A stretch of 64,000 bases of DNA, taken from contig NC_050721.1 of assembly GCF_013402915.1 (NCBI RefSeq), positions 310,001-374,000 on the forward strand, given 5' to 3'. This DNA is from Zygotorulaspora mrakii. Taxonomy: Eukaryota; Ascomycota; Saccharomycetes; Saccharomycetales; Saccharomycetaceae. Positions 32,867 through 41,406 of this stretch are shown here, piece by piece. The position numbers and the translations under genes were made by a program. The notes beneath the pieces are model-generated. The model was given only the letters and a program-made list of their open reading frames with translations. It did not search any database and was not told where the DNA came from. Position 1 is the first letter of the stretch. Each line of letters opens with the position of its first letter.

Positions 32867-34315
32867 ATGACGCTTTCTCGCATTGATGAAGAGCTTTCAA
32901 GTGATGAAACTGAGGAAACGCAGCCCCTGCTTTATCCTGAAAAAAAATGGTCAAGCGTAAGCAATGAATTAAGCATAGTGCTGCTGAATGCAATGCCACT
33001 GACGGTAACATTTCTCTTACAAGGATCTATCCCATCTATGCCTCTACTTTTTGTTGGGAGACTTGATGCCTTACAACTCGGCGGTGTTGCAATAGCTAAT
33101 GTTACATTCACAGTATCAGTTGCTGTTTTTCTGGGCCTTACTACTTCATTAGATACGTTGTGTCCGCAGGCATTTGGTGCTCGTCAGTATAAGCTCGTTG
33201 GACTGTACCTCCAGCGTTGCGTCATTCTGGCTTTTGCAATAGCAATACCGATGATACTCGCTTGGGTATATTCCGGTTGTATACTGATCCATTTCATCGA
33301 TAATCCTGAAATTGTAAAGATTGCATCAAGCTATTTGCGTCTGATGACATTTTCTTTGCCAGGTTTTATTATATTTGAATGTGGGAAAAGATACTTCCAG
33401 TCAATGAATAATTTCACTAAAGGTCAATATATACTGTTCATATGTGCTCCTTTTAATGCTGTTCTGGGCTACGTCATGATTTTGAGATTTCAGTTAGGAT
33501 ACGTTGGTGCATGCTGTTCCTTGATTTTTACCTACAACTTGATGGGACTCATTATGGCCATATCAATCTATTTCTGCCATATTGACATGAAGAGGAATAC
33601 CCCTGACCTTGATTGCTGGCATGAAGTCTCTAGCAAAGTTTTTGATGGTTGGAGCACTATGATAGAACTCTCCCTTCCAGGAATCATTATGGTTGAATCA
33701 GAGTTTTTTGCTTTCGAGTTTACATCTATTCTAGCTGCAAGATTTGGTACAACTGTATTAGCGGCTCAATCGATTGCATCAACAGTAGAATCCTTAACAT
33801 TCCAAATCCCATTCTCTGTTGGTGTTGCAGCATCAAACAGAATTGCCTTCCATATCGGACAAGGCAACATTCGAAATTGTAAAACTGCGGTAGGTTGTAC
33901 GTTGGTTTATATTGGTACTGTTCTATGTTTATTGAATTTTTCTCTATTAACTTTCGGTAGATATGTCATAGCTAAGCTTTTCACCAGTGATCCAGAGGTA
34001 ATTTCTTCAACTGTTCCATTAATCAGTATAATTGCTGTAAACCAATTTTGGGACATCTTCAACGTATTCGGCGCTGCCTGTTTAAGAGCGCAGGGTAGGC
34101 AAAGAATCGGCGGATGTTTTAGTCTTATCGCATACTATGTAATTGGATTGCCACTTGGAGTGTATTTGGGATTTAAGAAGCACTTAGGTGCCCGGGGGTT
34201 CTGGATTGGTATTGGCACAGGTATTTTCTTCCTGTCAATTACCGAATTGATGTGTGTCTATAGATCAAACTGGACAAAAATTCTTCAAACAGCAAAAAAA
34301 ATGCATAACTACTAG
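32867..34315 (+). CDS. MATE-family multidrug/organic cation transporter
   Basis: This is a multi-pass membrane transporter of the MATE family, whose members exchange organic cations or other small molecules for protons. The 482-residue product has about 12 hydrophobic helices. The family core is seen in ELSIVLLNAMPLTVTFLLQ, ALQLGGVAIAN, LDTLCPQAFGARQ near 105-115, GIIMVESEFFAFEFTSIL, and GVAASNRIAFHIGQGN. It is closest in type to yeast Erc1 and YDR338C but lacks their long N-terminal cytosolic extension. It lies between LYS14 and MRH1, adjacent in S. cerevisiae, so with ureohydrolase 2 it is an extra block. It may export or import the ureohydrolase substrate or product, by inference from the shared promoter. 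Confidence 0.85.
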   Translation: MTLSRIDEELSSDETEETQPLLYPEKKWSSVSNELSIVLLNAMPLTVTFLLQGSIPSMPLLFVGRLDALQLGGVAIANVTFTVSVAVFLGLTTSLDTLCPQAFGARQYKLVGLYLQRCVILAFAIAIPMILAWVYSGCILIHFIDNPEIVKIASSYLRLMTFSLPGFIIFECGKRYFQSMNNFTKGQYILFICAPFNAVLGYVMILRFQLGYVGACCSLIFTYNLMGLIMAISIYFCHIDMKRNTPDLDCWHEVSSKVFDGWSTMIELSLPGIIMVESEFFAFEFTSILAARFGTTVLAAQSIASTVESLTFQIPFSVGVAASNRIAFHIGQGNIRNCKTAVGCTLVYIGTVLCLLNFSLLTFGRYVIAKLFTSDPEVISSTVPLISIIAVNQFWDIFNVFGAACLRAQGRQRIGGCFSLIAYYVIGLPLGVYLGFKKHLGARGFWIGIGTGIFFLSITELMCVYRSNWTKILQTAKKMHNY

Positions 34316-34687
34316 TTTGGTCAAATTATTACGGATTTTAATTATTATTAGACAACTTGATAAAGTATTATAGATATTGTAAATAAATGAATGCTTAGTT
34401 TCTCGTATGTGAAAAACTAGGTATTTGGCAAAAAAAAATTTAATAAATGTGAAATTTAGTTGTTTTTATGATGAAACGAATGACTGTAATAAATGTGTAA
34501 AATAGTTGACTCACGAATATGAATCGAACCTCATGGTATCGAAGAACCATTTCATTAAGACAAAAGAAAATGTGGTCTTTGTTGATGGTAAGAACGAAAA
34601 AGGGAATGTACGTTTGAAGAAAGAACGAAATTAAAGATAGGTTTGAAATCATTAATCTCATATATATTGAGTTCAAAAACCCCCTTC
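34316..34687. other. AT-rich tail-to-tail intergenic
   Basis: A 372-bp AT-rich spacer between the 3' ends of the MATE gene and MRH1. A short tRNA T-loop-like string occurs near 34530 but cannot form a T stem (see rejected items). Confidence 0.6.
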
Positions 34688-35635
34688 TTATTTCTTAGAT
34701 TTCTTTGATTTCTTAGCTGGTTTTGGCTTTGGTGTTGAAACAGCGGTTTCACCAGAGTTTCTAGCGGAAGCAATACTGTTCATGGTCTTTTCTGATGGCA
34801 ATGGTTGGAAATTGTTACCGTTGTTAGCTAAACCTAATCTTTCCAAACCAAGGTAACTTGCTAAAGGAATGAACAAACATGGAACACAACCTAACAATAT
34901 AATATCAAGAATACCATACCAAACGGCCTCGGAGTCCGGTTGGATAACGTTACCACCTTCACATAGACCGAAACAGATTGGGTAGATCAACCAAATGAAC
35001 ATAATAATACCAAAGAACCAGTTGAAGACGTAGAACACATCTCTACCAATGTTTCTAACCAAGTTTCTTGTTGTGGTCATAACAGAAATACTGCAGATAA
35101 CGATAGCGGCGGCGCCAATACTGTAGTAACCCCATTTGTAGGTGGAATAGACACAGCCAGCGATCAAGTAACAAACAGAAAAGATTTCAGCAACACCAAC
35201 ATTGAAAGCAATTTGCCACTTTGGGGTGTTACCGAAAAGTGAGGCTTGAACGATTGGCCATGGAAGAGCCATAAACCAACCAATTTTTCTGGAATAGAAA
35301 ACTTGTCTAGTACCTGGATGGTCCGGTTGATTGTCGATTTTGACGTGGTTATACTTTGCGTGTACTGGAATCCAACCCAAGTTAGAAGCCATAGTGAAAT
35401 AATTGATCGACATGAACAAAACAGGGGCGATAGCGGTGCAGTACACTATTCTTTCGTTTGCTGGTTTTCTGAACATTAAACCGATCAAGACCATTGCCAT
35501 TAATAGGAAAACACAAAAAGCAGCCCATAACCAATCGGAACCACGGTTGGTAATGTGGAAATCAGCACCTGTTGGTGGATTGATCTTTATGGCTTGGTTA
35601 CCGCCTCTTTTGAAAAGCTCGACGTAGTCTGTCAT
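34688..35635 (-). CDS. MRH1: Seven-TM rhodopsin-like plasma membrane protein Mrh1
   Basis: Mrh1 belongs to the fungal Hsp30/Yro2/Mrh1 branch of microbial-rhodopsin-fold proteins at the plasma membrane; its molecular role is unsettled (acid and stress related). The 315 residues hold seven hydrophobic helices between about 32 and 265. The last helix (GILDIILLGCVPCLFIPLASYL) has no lysine, so the retinal Schiff-base residue is missing, as in this branch generally. A Lys-rich cytosolic tail follows. Codon use is strongly biased to preferred yeast codons, suggesting high expression. As a pre-duplication copy it is co-ortholog of MRH1 (YDR033W) and YRO2 (YBR054W). Confidence 0.93.
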   Translation of the reverse strand: MTDYVELFKRGGNQAIKINPPTGADFHITNRGSDWLWAAFCVFLLMAMVLIGLMFRKPANERIVYCTAIAPVLFMSINYFTMASNLGWIPVHAKYNHVKIDNQPDHPGTRQVFYSRKIGWFMALPWPIVQASLFGNTPKWQIAFNVGVAEIFSVCYLIAGCVYSTYKWGYYSIGAAAIVICSISVMTTTRNLVRNIGRDVFYVFNWFFGIIMFIWLIYPICFGLCEGGNVIQPDSEAVWYGILDIILLGCVPCLFIPLASYLGLERLGLANNGNNFQPLPSEKTMNSIASARNSGETAVSTPKPKPAKKSKKSKK

Positions 35636-38562
35636 TATAAATTCTGAATTATGATAGTGTTGGGATATTAAAATTAAAATGGGAGTGAATAATAGAAGAA
35701 TGAAATATTAAAAGGGATTAATTAACAATTAAGTATTAGTTGAAAAGTATTGGTTCTGTTTTTTTCTAAGTTTTCTTCTTTTTATTGATCTATTATTATT
35801 ATTGAAAAATCTAACAATATGCTTCTACTATGGGTACCGAATACTCAAGACTGAACAGCACGAAATACTCTACAACATCAATTCGATAATGACTATTTAT
35901 ACGTTTGACAAGAACGGAGATCGGTCCATTTTTTCTAACCGTTTCGAAACCCAAAACTCACTCACTCACCCTCTATCCCCAATACCCGATTCTCTCGCAC
36001 TATTTGTTTTGCAATTACCACAAGCAGTAGCTCAATTATGGAACGAGTGCTTTTGGCCCTTGAAGAAGTCCACAGACGTGCTTACTGAAATTCCTACAAT
36101 GTGATAGCCTATTCCCCTAACGAAAGCGAATTTTTTTCATTTTTATTTAGCTCATTCCTATTGAGAGTATTAAGGAAATTAAAAGCCTTAAACAGGATGG
36201 CACAACTTCATCAACCGATTACCTTTTTTGGTTAATTAACTTATGCCATCCCCCATTGCCATCCAAAAATCCGTCAAGTCGCCACTAAATGGCCCGCTGC
36301 TACCTTCTTTCGGCATATTCAACACATAAATGACGTTGTTGAGTGTGCTGCAGCCTGCCCAGATTCCTCTTACAAGCTTTTGTTTTCATTTTACCACTTT
36401 TTTTGTTACTTATTCTTTTTTTTTCTCGCTTTTTTCATTCTTTGATTTAGCGACGCATTTTATTCCCGCAAATGCATCAATAGCTGAGATGCGATGAGAT
36501 TCCATGACAAAGATGCATATGAACTAGTGATGTGCGCACAGATTTTCCGGAGTCGGTTCGTCGTAACAACAACTGGAACGAGACGTCTCCCTTATTGGGA
36601 CCATGTATTCAACTACTTCCAAACCCCCAAAAAAATTGAAGAAAATGTAAAAAGAAGTGGAGGACGCAATACCTTCCGATGCTGCTAGGGGAATGGATGC
36701 CCTAAATCTCTCAAGAAAAATATATTCCTCAGCATCCCTGAGAACTTCAGCAAGAAGCTCGAGGGCTGCTGCCACTGCTTCCATATGGGGCTATGATGGG
36801 AATCTGGGCGACATTGACACTTGGGGGCTCCGTTTGCTGTGGAATGCAGCTAACGGAAGCTGTGGGCAGAACGGATTTTAGGAGGTGTGGTCCCTCAATT
36901 CTCGACCCTCAAAATCAAGGCAATGGTTCTCTCGCAGATGTCATCTCTTCCTTGTGAGCAAGTTCCGGCCAGTTCGTGAGGGTGGGTGGAATGAAGACAC
37001 CGGCAGGGATCCAAGATGAGTGGTAGCTTCAGTTTGTTCCCACCGTGCACTGCCCATGGCTCTCGGGAGGCAACGGGCGGCCACATCTGATGAGGACAAG
37101 GGTCGGTGGGAAATCGCCGTACTTGTCGATGCTGGGAGTCTGGGTCTTCGCATATACTTTGGTAGGGCCGTACATTTTGGCATCGCCTGGGTTTATTCAA
37201 TCCGCAGATGCTTTAAAAAACAGGGACACATGTCTCCTTGGCAAACCACACAGTGCGAAAGACGGTGACTTACCGTAGTACGTTTTGAGTCGAGTCGTTT
37301 GCGTAGCAGTTGCTTCGCGTTCTTGCTCTATCCTGCGGTCAAGGCGAGCTTGTGTCGACGTGAGCGTGCACTCGAAGCGGCATCTCAGGGTCTCGAAATG
37401 CCAATGCTTGGATATCTTTGACGTGATGGACCAGCTACTTACAGGTGGTCTCTGCACTCGCGCGGCGATGAGCCGGCGGTTTGTATATGTGTCTTGTACT
37501 TGTCGTGCGAAGGGGAGTGTGACGTCTTGGCGGGCTAGTTGCCTTCCCCAAACTACAGCAACGTCACAAAACGCATAAGCGGGGGTGGGCACACGTAAAT
37601 CGATGGAGTTTTGTAACCAACCGTATTTATTTCAAGCTGTTCTCTGCATGTATGCCAAGTCTTACGTTCGAGTGCTCTGTGAGGCGAAGGTATCTTATGG
37701 AGGGAGCTTCTTTGGAGCGAGAAGTCGAGAGCACCACGCATCGTCAGGATACGAGGGCGGATGAGGCAGGATGCCTTTGAAACGGATGCTGAAGACAGTT
37801 CGAGAGGATCTCACGGTTCCTTGGGATTACTCAAGCCGTCGGGCAGACAACAGGAGACTTCGCTGTTTGTATATAAAGATGTAGCTCCCAATTGAGGGCC
37901 ATAAGCGACAACAGACTGGATTTGAGCAACAGCATATTGCGTTGAGGATCTAAGAGGCCTGCGACGTGCATAGTTTGCTTCAAGACTTGGCATAATTTGC
38001 AGGGCTCGAGAAAAATGGTTTTGGGCCCTTGAAAGGCACGTTATGGCTCGTGGTCTACCAACGGCACCAATTCAGCAGTGCTACATAGTAGTACGAGCAT
38101 TTTGCGAGAAAATCTCAAGATTTTGGTCCATCCATCATGGCCCTTGTGGCTCACTTAAAACTGATGAGGGATTTCTTATTACCGTATGTGTTACTGCCTT
38201 TTCGCTTCAACATCCATCGACCACAGCAGTGCGCTAGCTGAGTAATGCTCAAGTTACAGGGGTTGGAGTTCTTGCAACTGTACGGCTTTACCAGCAAAGC
38301 TGTTGTGATTACGCCTTGTATTGGAAACTGTAATTACATTGCAAGATTCCAAGACATCTAACGATTGCCTGAGCTCATTTTTTTACCCGGAATGGCAAAT
38401 GCGATGCATTGCCAATATGCATATAAAGAAAGCAATGTGTTCCTTGATAAGGGTGGGTATATTTCAGGTCCCGGTCACTTGTTGCATCTAAGGAGCAAAT
38501 AAGGACCAGATAGACTTCTTCGTGACCTACCCGCGATCTTTCTGCACACGATTGAGTAGGAA
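35636..38562. other. 2.9-kb gene-poor interval with GC-rich core
   Basis: This separates the divergent genes MRH1 and the YBR053C-like gene and is by far the longest such spacer here. 35.6-36.5 kb is AT-rich with long T runs, as expected for a strong promoter, with a stress-type CCCCT element at 36114-36118 and AGGGG at 36687-36691. From about 36.5 to 38.0 kb the DNA becomes GC-rich (38 of 60 bases at 37021-37080 by my count). The many overlapping frames (longest 131 codons, 37197-37592 minus) look like chance. No recognisable gene, tRNA or repeat family is seen. It could be a decayed gene, a large regulatory region or an unrecognised RNA. Confidence 0.5.
38393..38400 (-). promoter_or_regulatory. 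Consensus Reb1 site upstream of the YBR053C-like gene
   Basis: TTACCCGG, an exact Reb1 core, lies about 165 bp before the ATG at 38563 and just after a T run, a common promoter layout in yeast. Confidence 0.55.
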
Positions 38563-39594
38563 ATGAGCGGAAACAGACTAGATTTCAGCCATTTGGAACC
38601 CTTTTACCATGTGCCAGACGCACGATTGTCTGAAGGTATTACATATGTGAAGGAGACAGACACACTACTCTGGGTTGATATATACAGAGGGCTGATCCAC
38701 AAACTGGAGGACCGCAACAATATAGATGTCTCTTATGATTGTATTACGATAGCCCCCGAGACTTATAGCCAAACGTCAAATTTAAGACACCCGGAGCCCA
38801 GCTGTAAAGAGTCTGTCGGTGTCGTTTTCCCTGTAATTAATGGCGACGCTAAGCAGATAACCGATGTGCTGTTTGCCTCGAAATTTGGCATCGGAAAGAC
38901 AAGTTTCAGAGACAAAACCTGGGAATATATTCTCCTGTATACGTCCTGTCCAGAAATCAGCGAGGAGAGGGCACTCAGGTTGAGGTCAAACGACGGCAAC
39001 GTTTCTCCCTGTGGTGAGTACCTCTTAGTCGGCTTGATGAACGACTTCCCCTATGATGTTACGGATGAGGGCTGCATAGTGCGTGTCTCATTGAACCATC
39101 CCAGGAAGGTTGAAATGTTCTGGGAGCGCATCAAGATACCAAATGCCATTCACTGGAGTCGCAACGGTGACTGCACTTACGTCACAGACTCGCTGGACTT
39201 CGCTATTTGGAAGCTGGATGCCAAGACAGGCGAAAGGACAAGACTGATCGACGTCAAAAAATACAACCCGGATTTCGACTCCCCCGAGCCGGATGGCAGT
39301 GCGATAAACCATGTCTCCAGCACCCTTTTCGTCGCTGTGTGGTCCACAGCCAAAATTCAAGAATACTCGATTGAGTCCGGTCGTTTGATTAGAGAGTTTA
39401 TTCTGCCATCATCCACTCCAAAGGTTTCCTGCTGTGTCATAGTCGGCCCGGATCTCTATGTAACAACAGGCAATGCTAAGACACCGAACGGCCCAGAGAC
39501 CACCGTAGATTCAGTGGGTGGTTCCATTTTCAAGATACCCAATGCAGTGGAGATCTCGCATAACGAATCCTCCAAGAACCAGCTAGTGTGGTGA
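38563..39594 (+). CDS. SMP-30/gluconolactonase-like protein (YBR053C ortholog)
   Basis: A six-bladed beta-propeller of the SMP-30/gluconolactonase/regucalcin family. Members are metal-dependent lactonases, but the yeast protein YBR053C has no proven substrate. In 343 residues the presumed metal ligands are visible as E24 (RLSEGITYV), an Asn near 193 (IPNAIHWS) and an Asp near 244 (EPDGSAI). Blade motifs such as LLWVDIYRGLIHKL, CTYVTDSLDFAIWKLD and the terminal GPDLYVTTGNA are present. No signal peptide is seen, so it is probably cytosolic. It sits between MRH1/YRO2 and PST2/RFS1 as YBR053C does, which fixes the orthology. Confidence 0.9.
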   Translation: MSGNRLDFSHLEPFYHVPDARLSEGITYVKETDTLLWVDIYRGLIHKLEDRNNIDVSYDCITIAPETYSQTSNLRHPEPSCKESVGVVFPVINGDAKQITDVLFASKFGIGKTSFRDKTWEYILLYTSCPEISEERALRLRSNDGNVSPCGEYLLVGLMNDFPYDVTDEGCIVRVSLNHPRKVEMFWERIKIPNAIHWSRNGDCTYVTDSLDFAIWKLDAKTGERTRLIDVKKYNPDFDSPEPDGSAINHVSSTLFVAVWSTAKIQEYSIESGRLIREFILPSSTPKVSCCVIVGPDLYVTTGNAKTPNGPETTVDSVGGSIFKIPNAVEISHNESSKNQLVW

Positions 39595-39615
39595 AAGAAA
39601 GTTCGGGAAGTATCT

Positions 39616-39657
39616 TAATAATGCTTCTTCAAATTTTAATAATGCTTCCTCACATTT
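39616..39657 (+). repeat. Two 21-bp direct repeats (2 mismatches)
   Basis: Units 39616-39636 and 39637-39657 both begin TAATAATGCTTC and differ at two bases. They lie just downstream of the YBR053C-like stop, in its probable 3' UTR or the distal PST2 promoter. Confidence 0.8.
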
Positions 39658-39690
39658 TATTAATCCTGGCTACTGATAAGAATTTCCAAA

Positions 39691-39697
39691 TTACTAA
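39691..39697 (+). promoter_or_regulatory. Yap1 response element, distal (PST2 promoter)
   Basis: TTACTAA is an exact Yap1 response element, about 350 bp before the PST2 ATG. PST2 is an oxidative-stress gene in S. cerevisiae, so Yap1 control is plausible. Confidence 0.5.
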
Positions 39698-39832
39698 ACT
39701 TCTCTAATCAGATTTGATGCAGTTTTCAACACGCCGTCGCTGTTATTGTATTATGCACCCTTGTCGCACAGAACTGTTCGTACGATTTTAGCCGTATCCC
39801 AAAAAGGCAAGTTTTGAAAATAAAAATAAAAC

Positions 39833-39839
39833 TTACTAA
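39833..39839 (+). promoter_or_regulatory. Yap1 response element, proximal (PST2 promoter)
   Basis: A second exact TTACTAA, about 210 bp before the PST2 ATG. Two copies in a 454-bp promoter strengthen the Yap1 reading. Confidence 0.55.
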
Positions 39840-39941
39840 GATTTCATAATCACAGTGCTGCAATGAACAGGCATTTGTTCGAATCTGCCAGTTGCCCCTA
39901 ACAGAATATTAAAAGTCTTGTTTATATAAACCGAACTGCAA

Positions 39942-39989
39942 GCCGGATATTACAGTTGGATATCGAAGTTGGATATTATAGTTGAATAA
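39942..39989 (+). repeat. 13-bp-period tandem repeat in PST2 promoter
   Basis: Four related 9-mers (GCCGGATAT, GTTGGATAT, GTTGGATAT, GTTGAATAA) start at 39942, 39955, 39968 and 39981, exactly 13 bp apart. They sit 60-107 bp before the PST2 ATG, probably around the transcription start. Confidence 0.75.
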
Positions 39990-40048
39990 TTGATCACTTG
40001 GAAAGCCAGGCTCATATAAGTACAATCGATTACCAAACATACAACAAA

Positions 40049-40648
40049 ATGGCCCCAAAAGTTGCTATCATAATCTACACTCTTTACGGACACACCGCTA
40101 CCTTGGCTGAAGCTGAAAAGAAGGGTGTTGAAGCTGCTGGTGGATCCGCTGAGATTTTCCAAGTCCCAGAAACCTTATCACCAGAAGTGGTTCAGGCTAT
40201 GGGTGGTCAACCAAAACCTGATTACCCATTAGCTACCAGGGAAACGTTGGAAGATTACGACGCCTTTTTGTTTGGTGTGCCAACCCGTTTCGGTAATGCT
40301 TCAGCACAATTCCGTTCCTTCTGGGATGCAACCGGTGGGCTATGGGCTAAAGGTGCATTGCATGGTAAGCCAGCTGGTATGTTTGTTTCTACCGGAACTG
40401 GTGGTGGTAGAGAAGCTACAATTATCAACAATCTATCGACTTTAGTTCATCACGGTATGATTTTCGTCCCATTGGGTTACAAGAACAGTTTCTCTGAGCT
40501 GTGCAACATCACTGAGCCTCACGGCAGTTCAGCATGGGGTGCGGGTGCTCTCTCTGCATCTGATGGTTCCAGACAGCCATCCGCACTAGAGTTGTCAATT
40601 CACGAAATTCAAGGTAAGACTTTCTATGAGACTATTCAAAAGTTCTAA
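40049..40648 (+). CDS. PST2: Flavodoxin-like quinone reductase Pst2 (WrbA family)
   Basis: This FMN-dependent NAD(P)H:quinone oxidoreductase-type protein is linked to oxidative stress and found at eisosomes in S. cerevisiae. The chosen ATG (40049, context aacaaaATG) starts [23 protein letters not shown] and gives 199 residues, the family length. An upstream in-frame ATG (39998) would add 17 unrelated residues. The flavin-binding loop is [16 protein letters not shown] and [11 protein letters not shown] are further WrbA-type signatures. Strong codon bias indicates high expression. Pre-duplication co-ortholog of PST2 (YDR032C) and RFS1 (YBR052C). Confidence 0.93.
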   Translation: MAPKVAIIIYTLYGHTATLAEAEKKGVEAAGGSAEIFQVPETLSPEVVQAMGGQPKPDYPLATRETLEDYDAFLFGVPTRFGNASAQFRSFWDATGGLWAKGALHGKPAGMFVSTGTGGGREATIINNLSTLVHHGMIFVPLGYKNSFSELCNITEPHGSSAWGAGALSASDGSRQPSALELSIHEIQGKTFYETIQKF

Positions 40649-40894
40649 ATAAATACACGATCTTAGTCGTTTATACAAGAAATTTTCATCTTTGTACTTC
40701 AGCTTTTATAGTCTTCGATTTAATTTAGCATATGCGTCTTCTGAGCAGAGATAATGAAGGAAGGAGAAACCGTTACAGATAACTAACTGATGCTGATTTT
40801 TTTCGGAAGTCGATCCATGGAATGAGATGCCCATTCTCATTTCTTTGAAAGATAATGAGCTTACAGAAACGTTAGTTGAGATGACTGCCAGACA

Positions 40895-41260
40895 TCATTT
40901 CCCATCATCTCTATAAACAAACATTTCATTTATTGGTCTTCTGCCGTCTTTTTCCATCTGATTCTCCGCACACTCTCTCAATTCTTTCATATATTTCAAG
41001 CAGTTCTCATTGATTGTTCTTGTTTCCATGTTGTCTCTTATGCAGCTTTCATATCTTTTCATGTGATCTCCGCATTTATTCATCACTCTTTGAACACTAG
41101 GGACATTATCCTGGATACATTTTGCGAGATCTTTTTGCCTGTATGTGCATTGTGACGGATCCTCGTGATTTTGACTTATACATTTATGGTATTCCATAAA
41201 CTGGGTTGGGCAGTGTGCAGCCACATCCTCCATAATCAATTGGTCCAGAAAATTTGACAT
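40895..41260 (-). CDS. MIX14: Mitochondrial intermembrane-space CX9C protein Mix14
   Basis: A small protein imported and oxidised by the Mia40 pathway in the mitochondrial intermembrane space; needed for normal respiration in S. cerevisiae. At 121 residues it equals the S. cerevisiae length. Four exact C-x9-C motifs are visible (CPTQFMEYHKC, CTYRQKDLAKC, CGDHMKRYESC, CLKYMKELREC), forming two twin-CX9C hairpins. No N-terminal presequence is needed or seen. It is divergent from RAD28 over 146 bp. Confidence 0.95.
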   Translation of the reverse strand: MSNFLDQLIMEDVAAHCPTQFMEYHKCISQNHEDPSQCTYRQKDLAKCIQDNVPSVQRVMNKCGDHMKRYESCIRDNMETRTINENCLKYMKELRECAENQMEKDGRRPINEMFVYRDDGK

Positions 41261-41406
41261 ATTGGCAGTACTGTTTTGTCTCTATTCAAATGCATAAGAT
41301 TGAAATATATCGCTAAATATTCACATTTGTATTATATCTTTATTGATAAAAGCGAGTTAAGCCACATGAAAAGCAAAGAGCATACATAGATAAGCTGGAA
41401 AGGTAT

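Noticed and set aside
34510..34565. Possible minus-strand tRNA (GGTTCGATTC string)
   Set aside because: The T stem does not pair beyond one base and no acceptor stem or A box is present.
36491..36498. PAC motif GCGATGAG in the MRH1 upstream region
   Set aside because: Over 850 bp from MRH1 and 2 kb from the next gene, neither a ribosome-biogenesis gene; probably chance.
37197..37592. 131-codon minus-strand frame in the GC-rich island
   Set aside because: Overlapped by similar-sized frames on the other strand; Arg- and Ser-rich chance composition.
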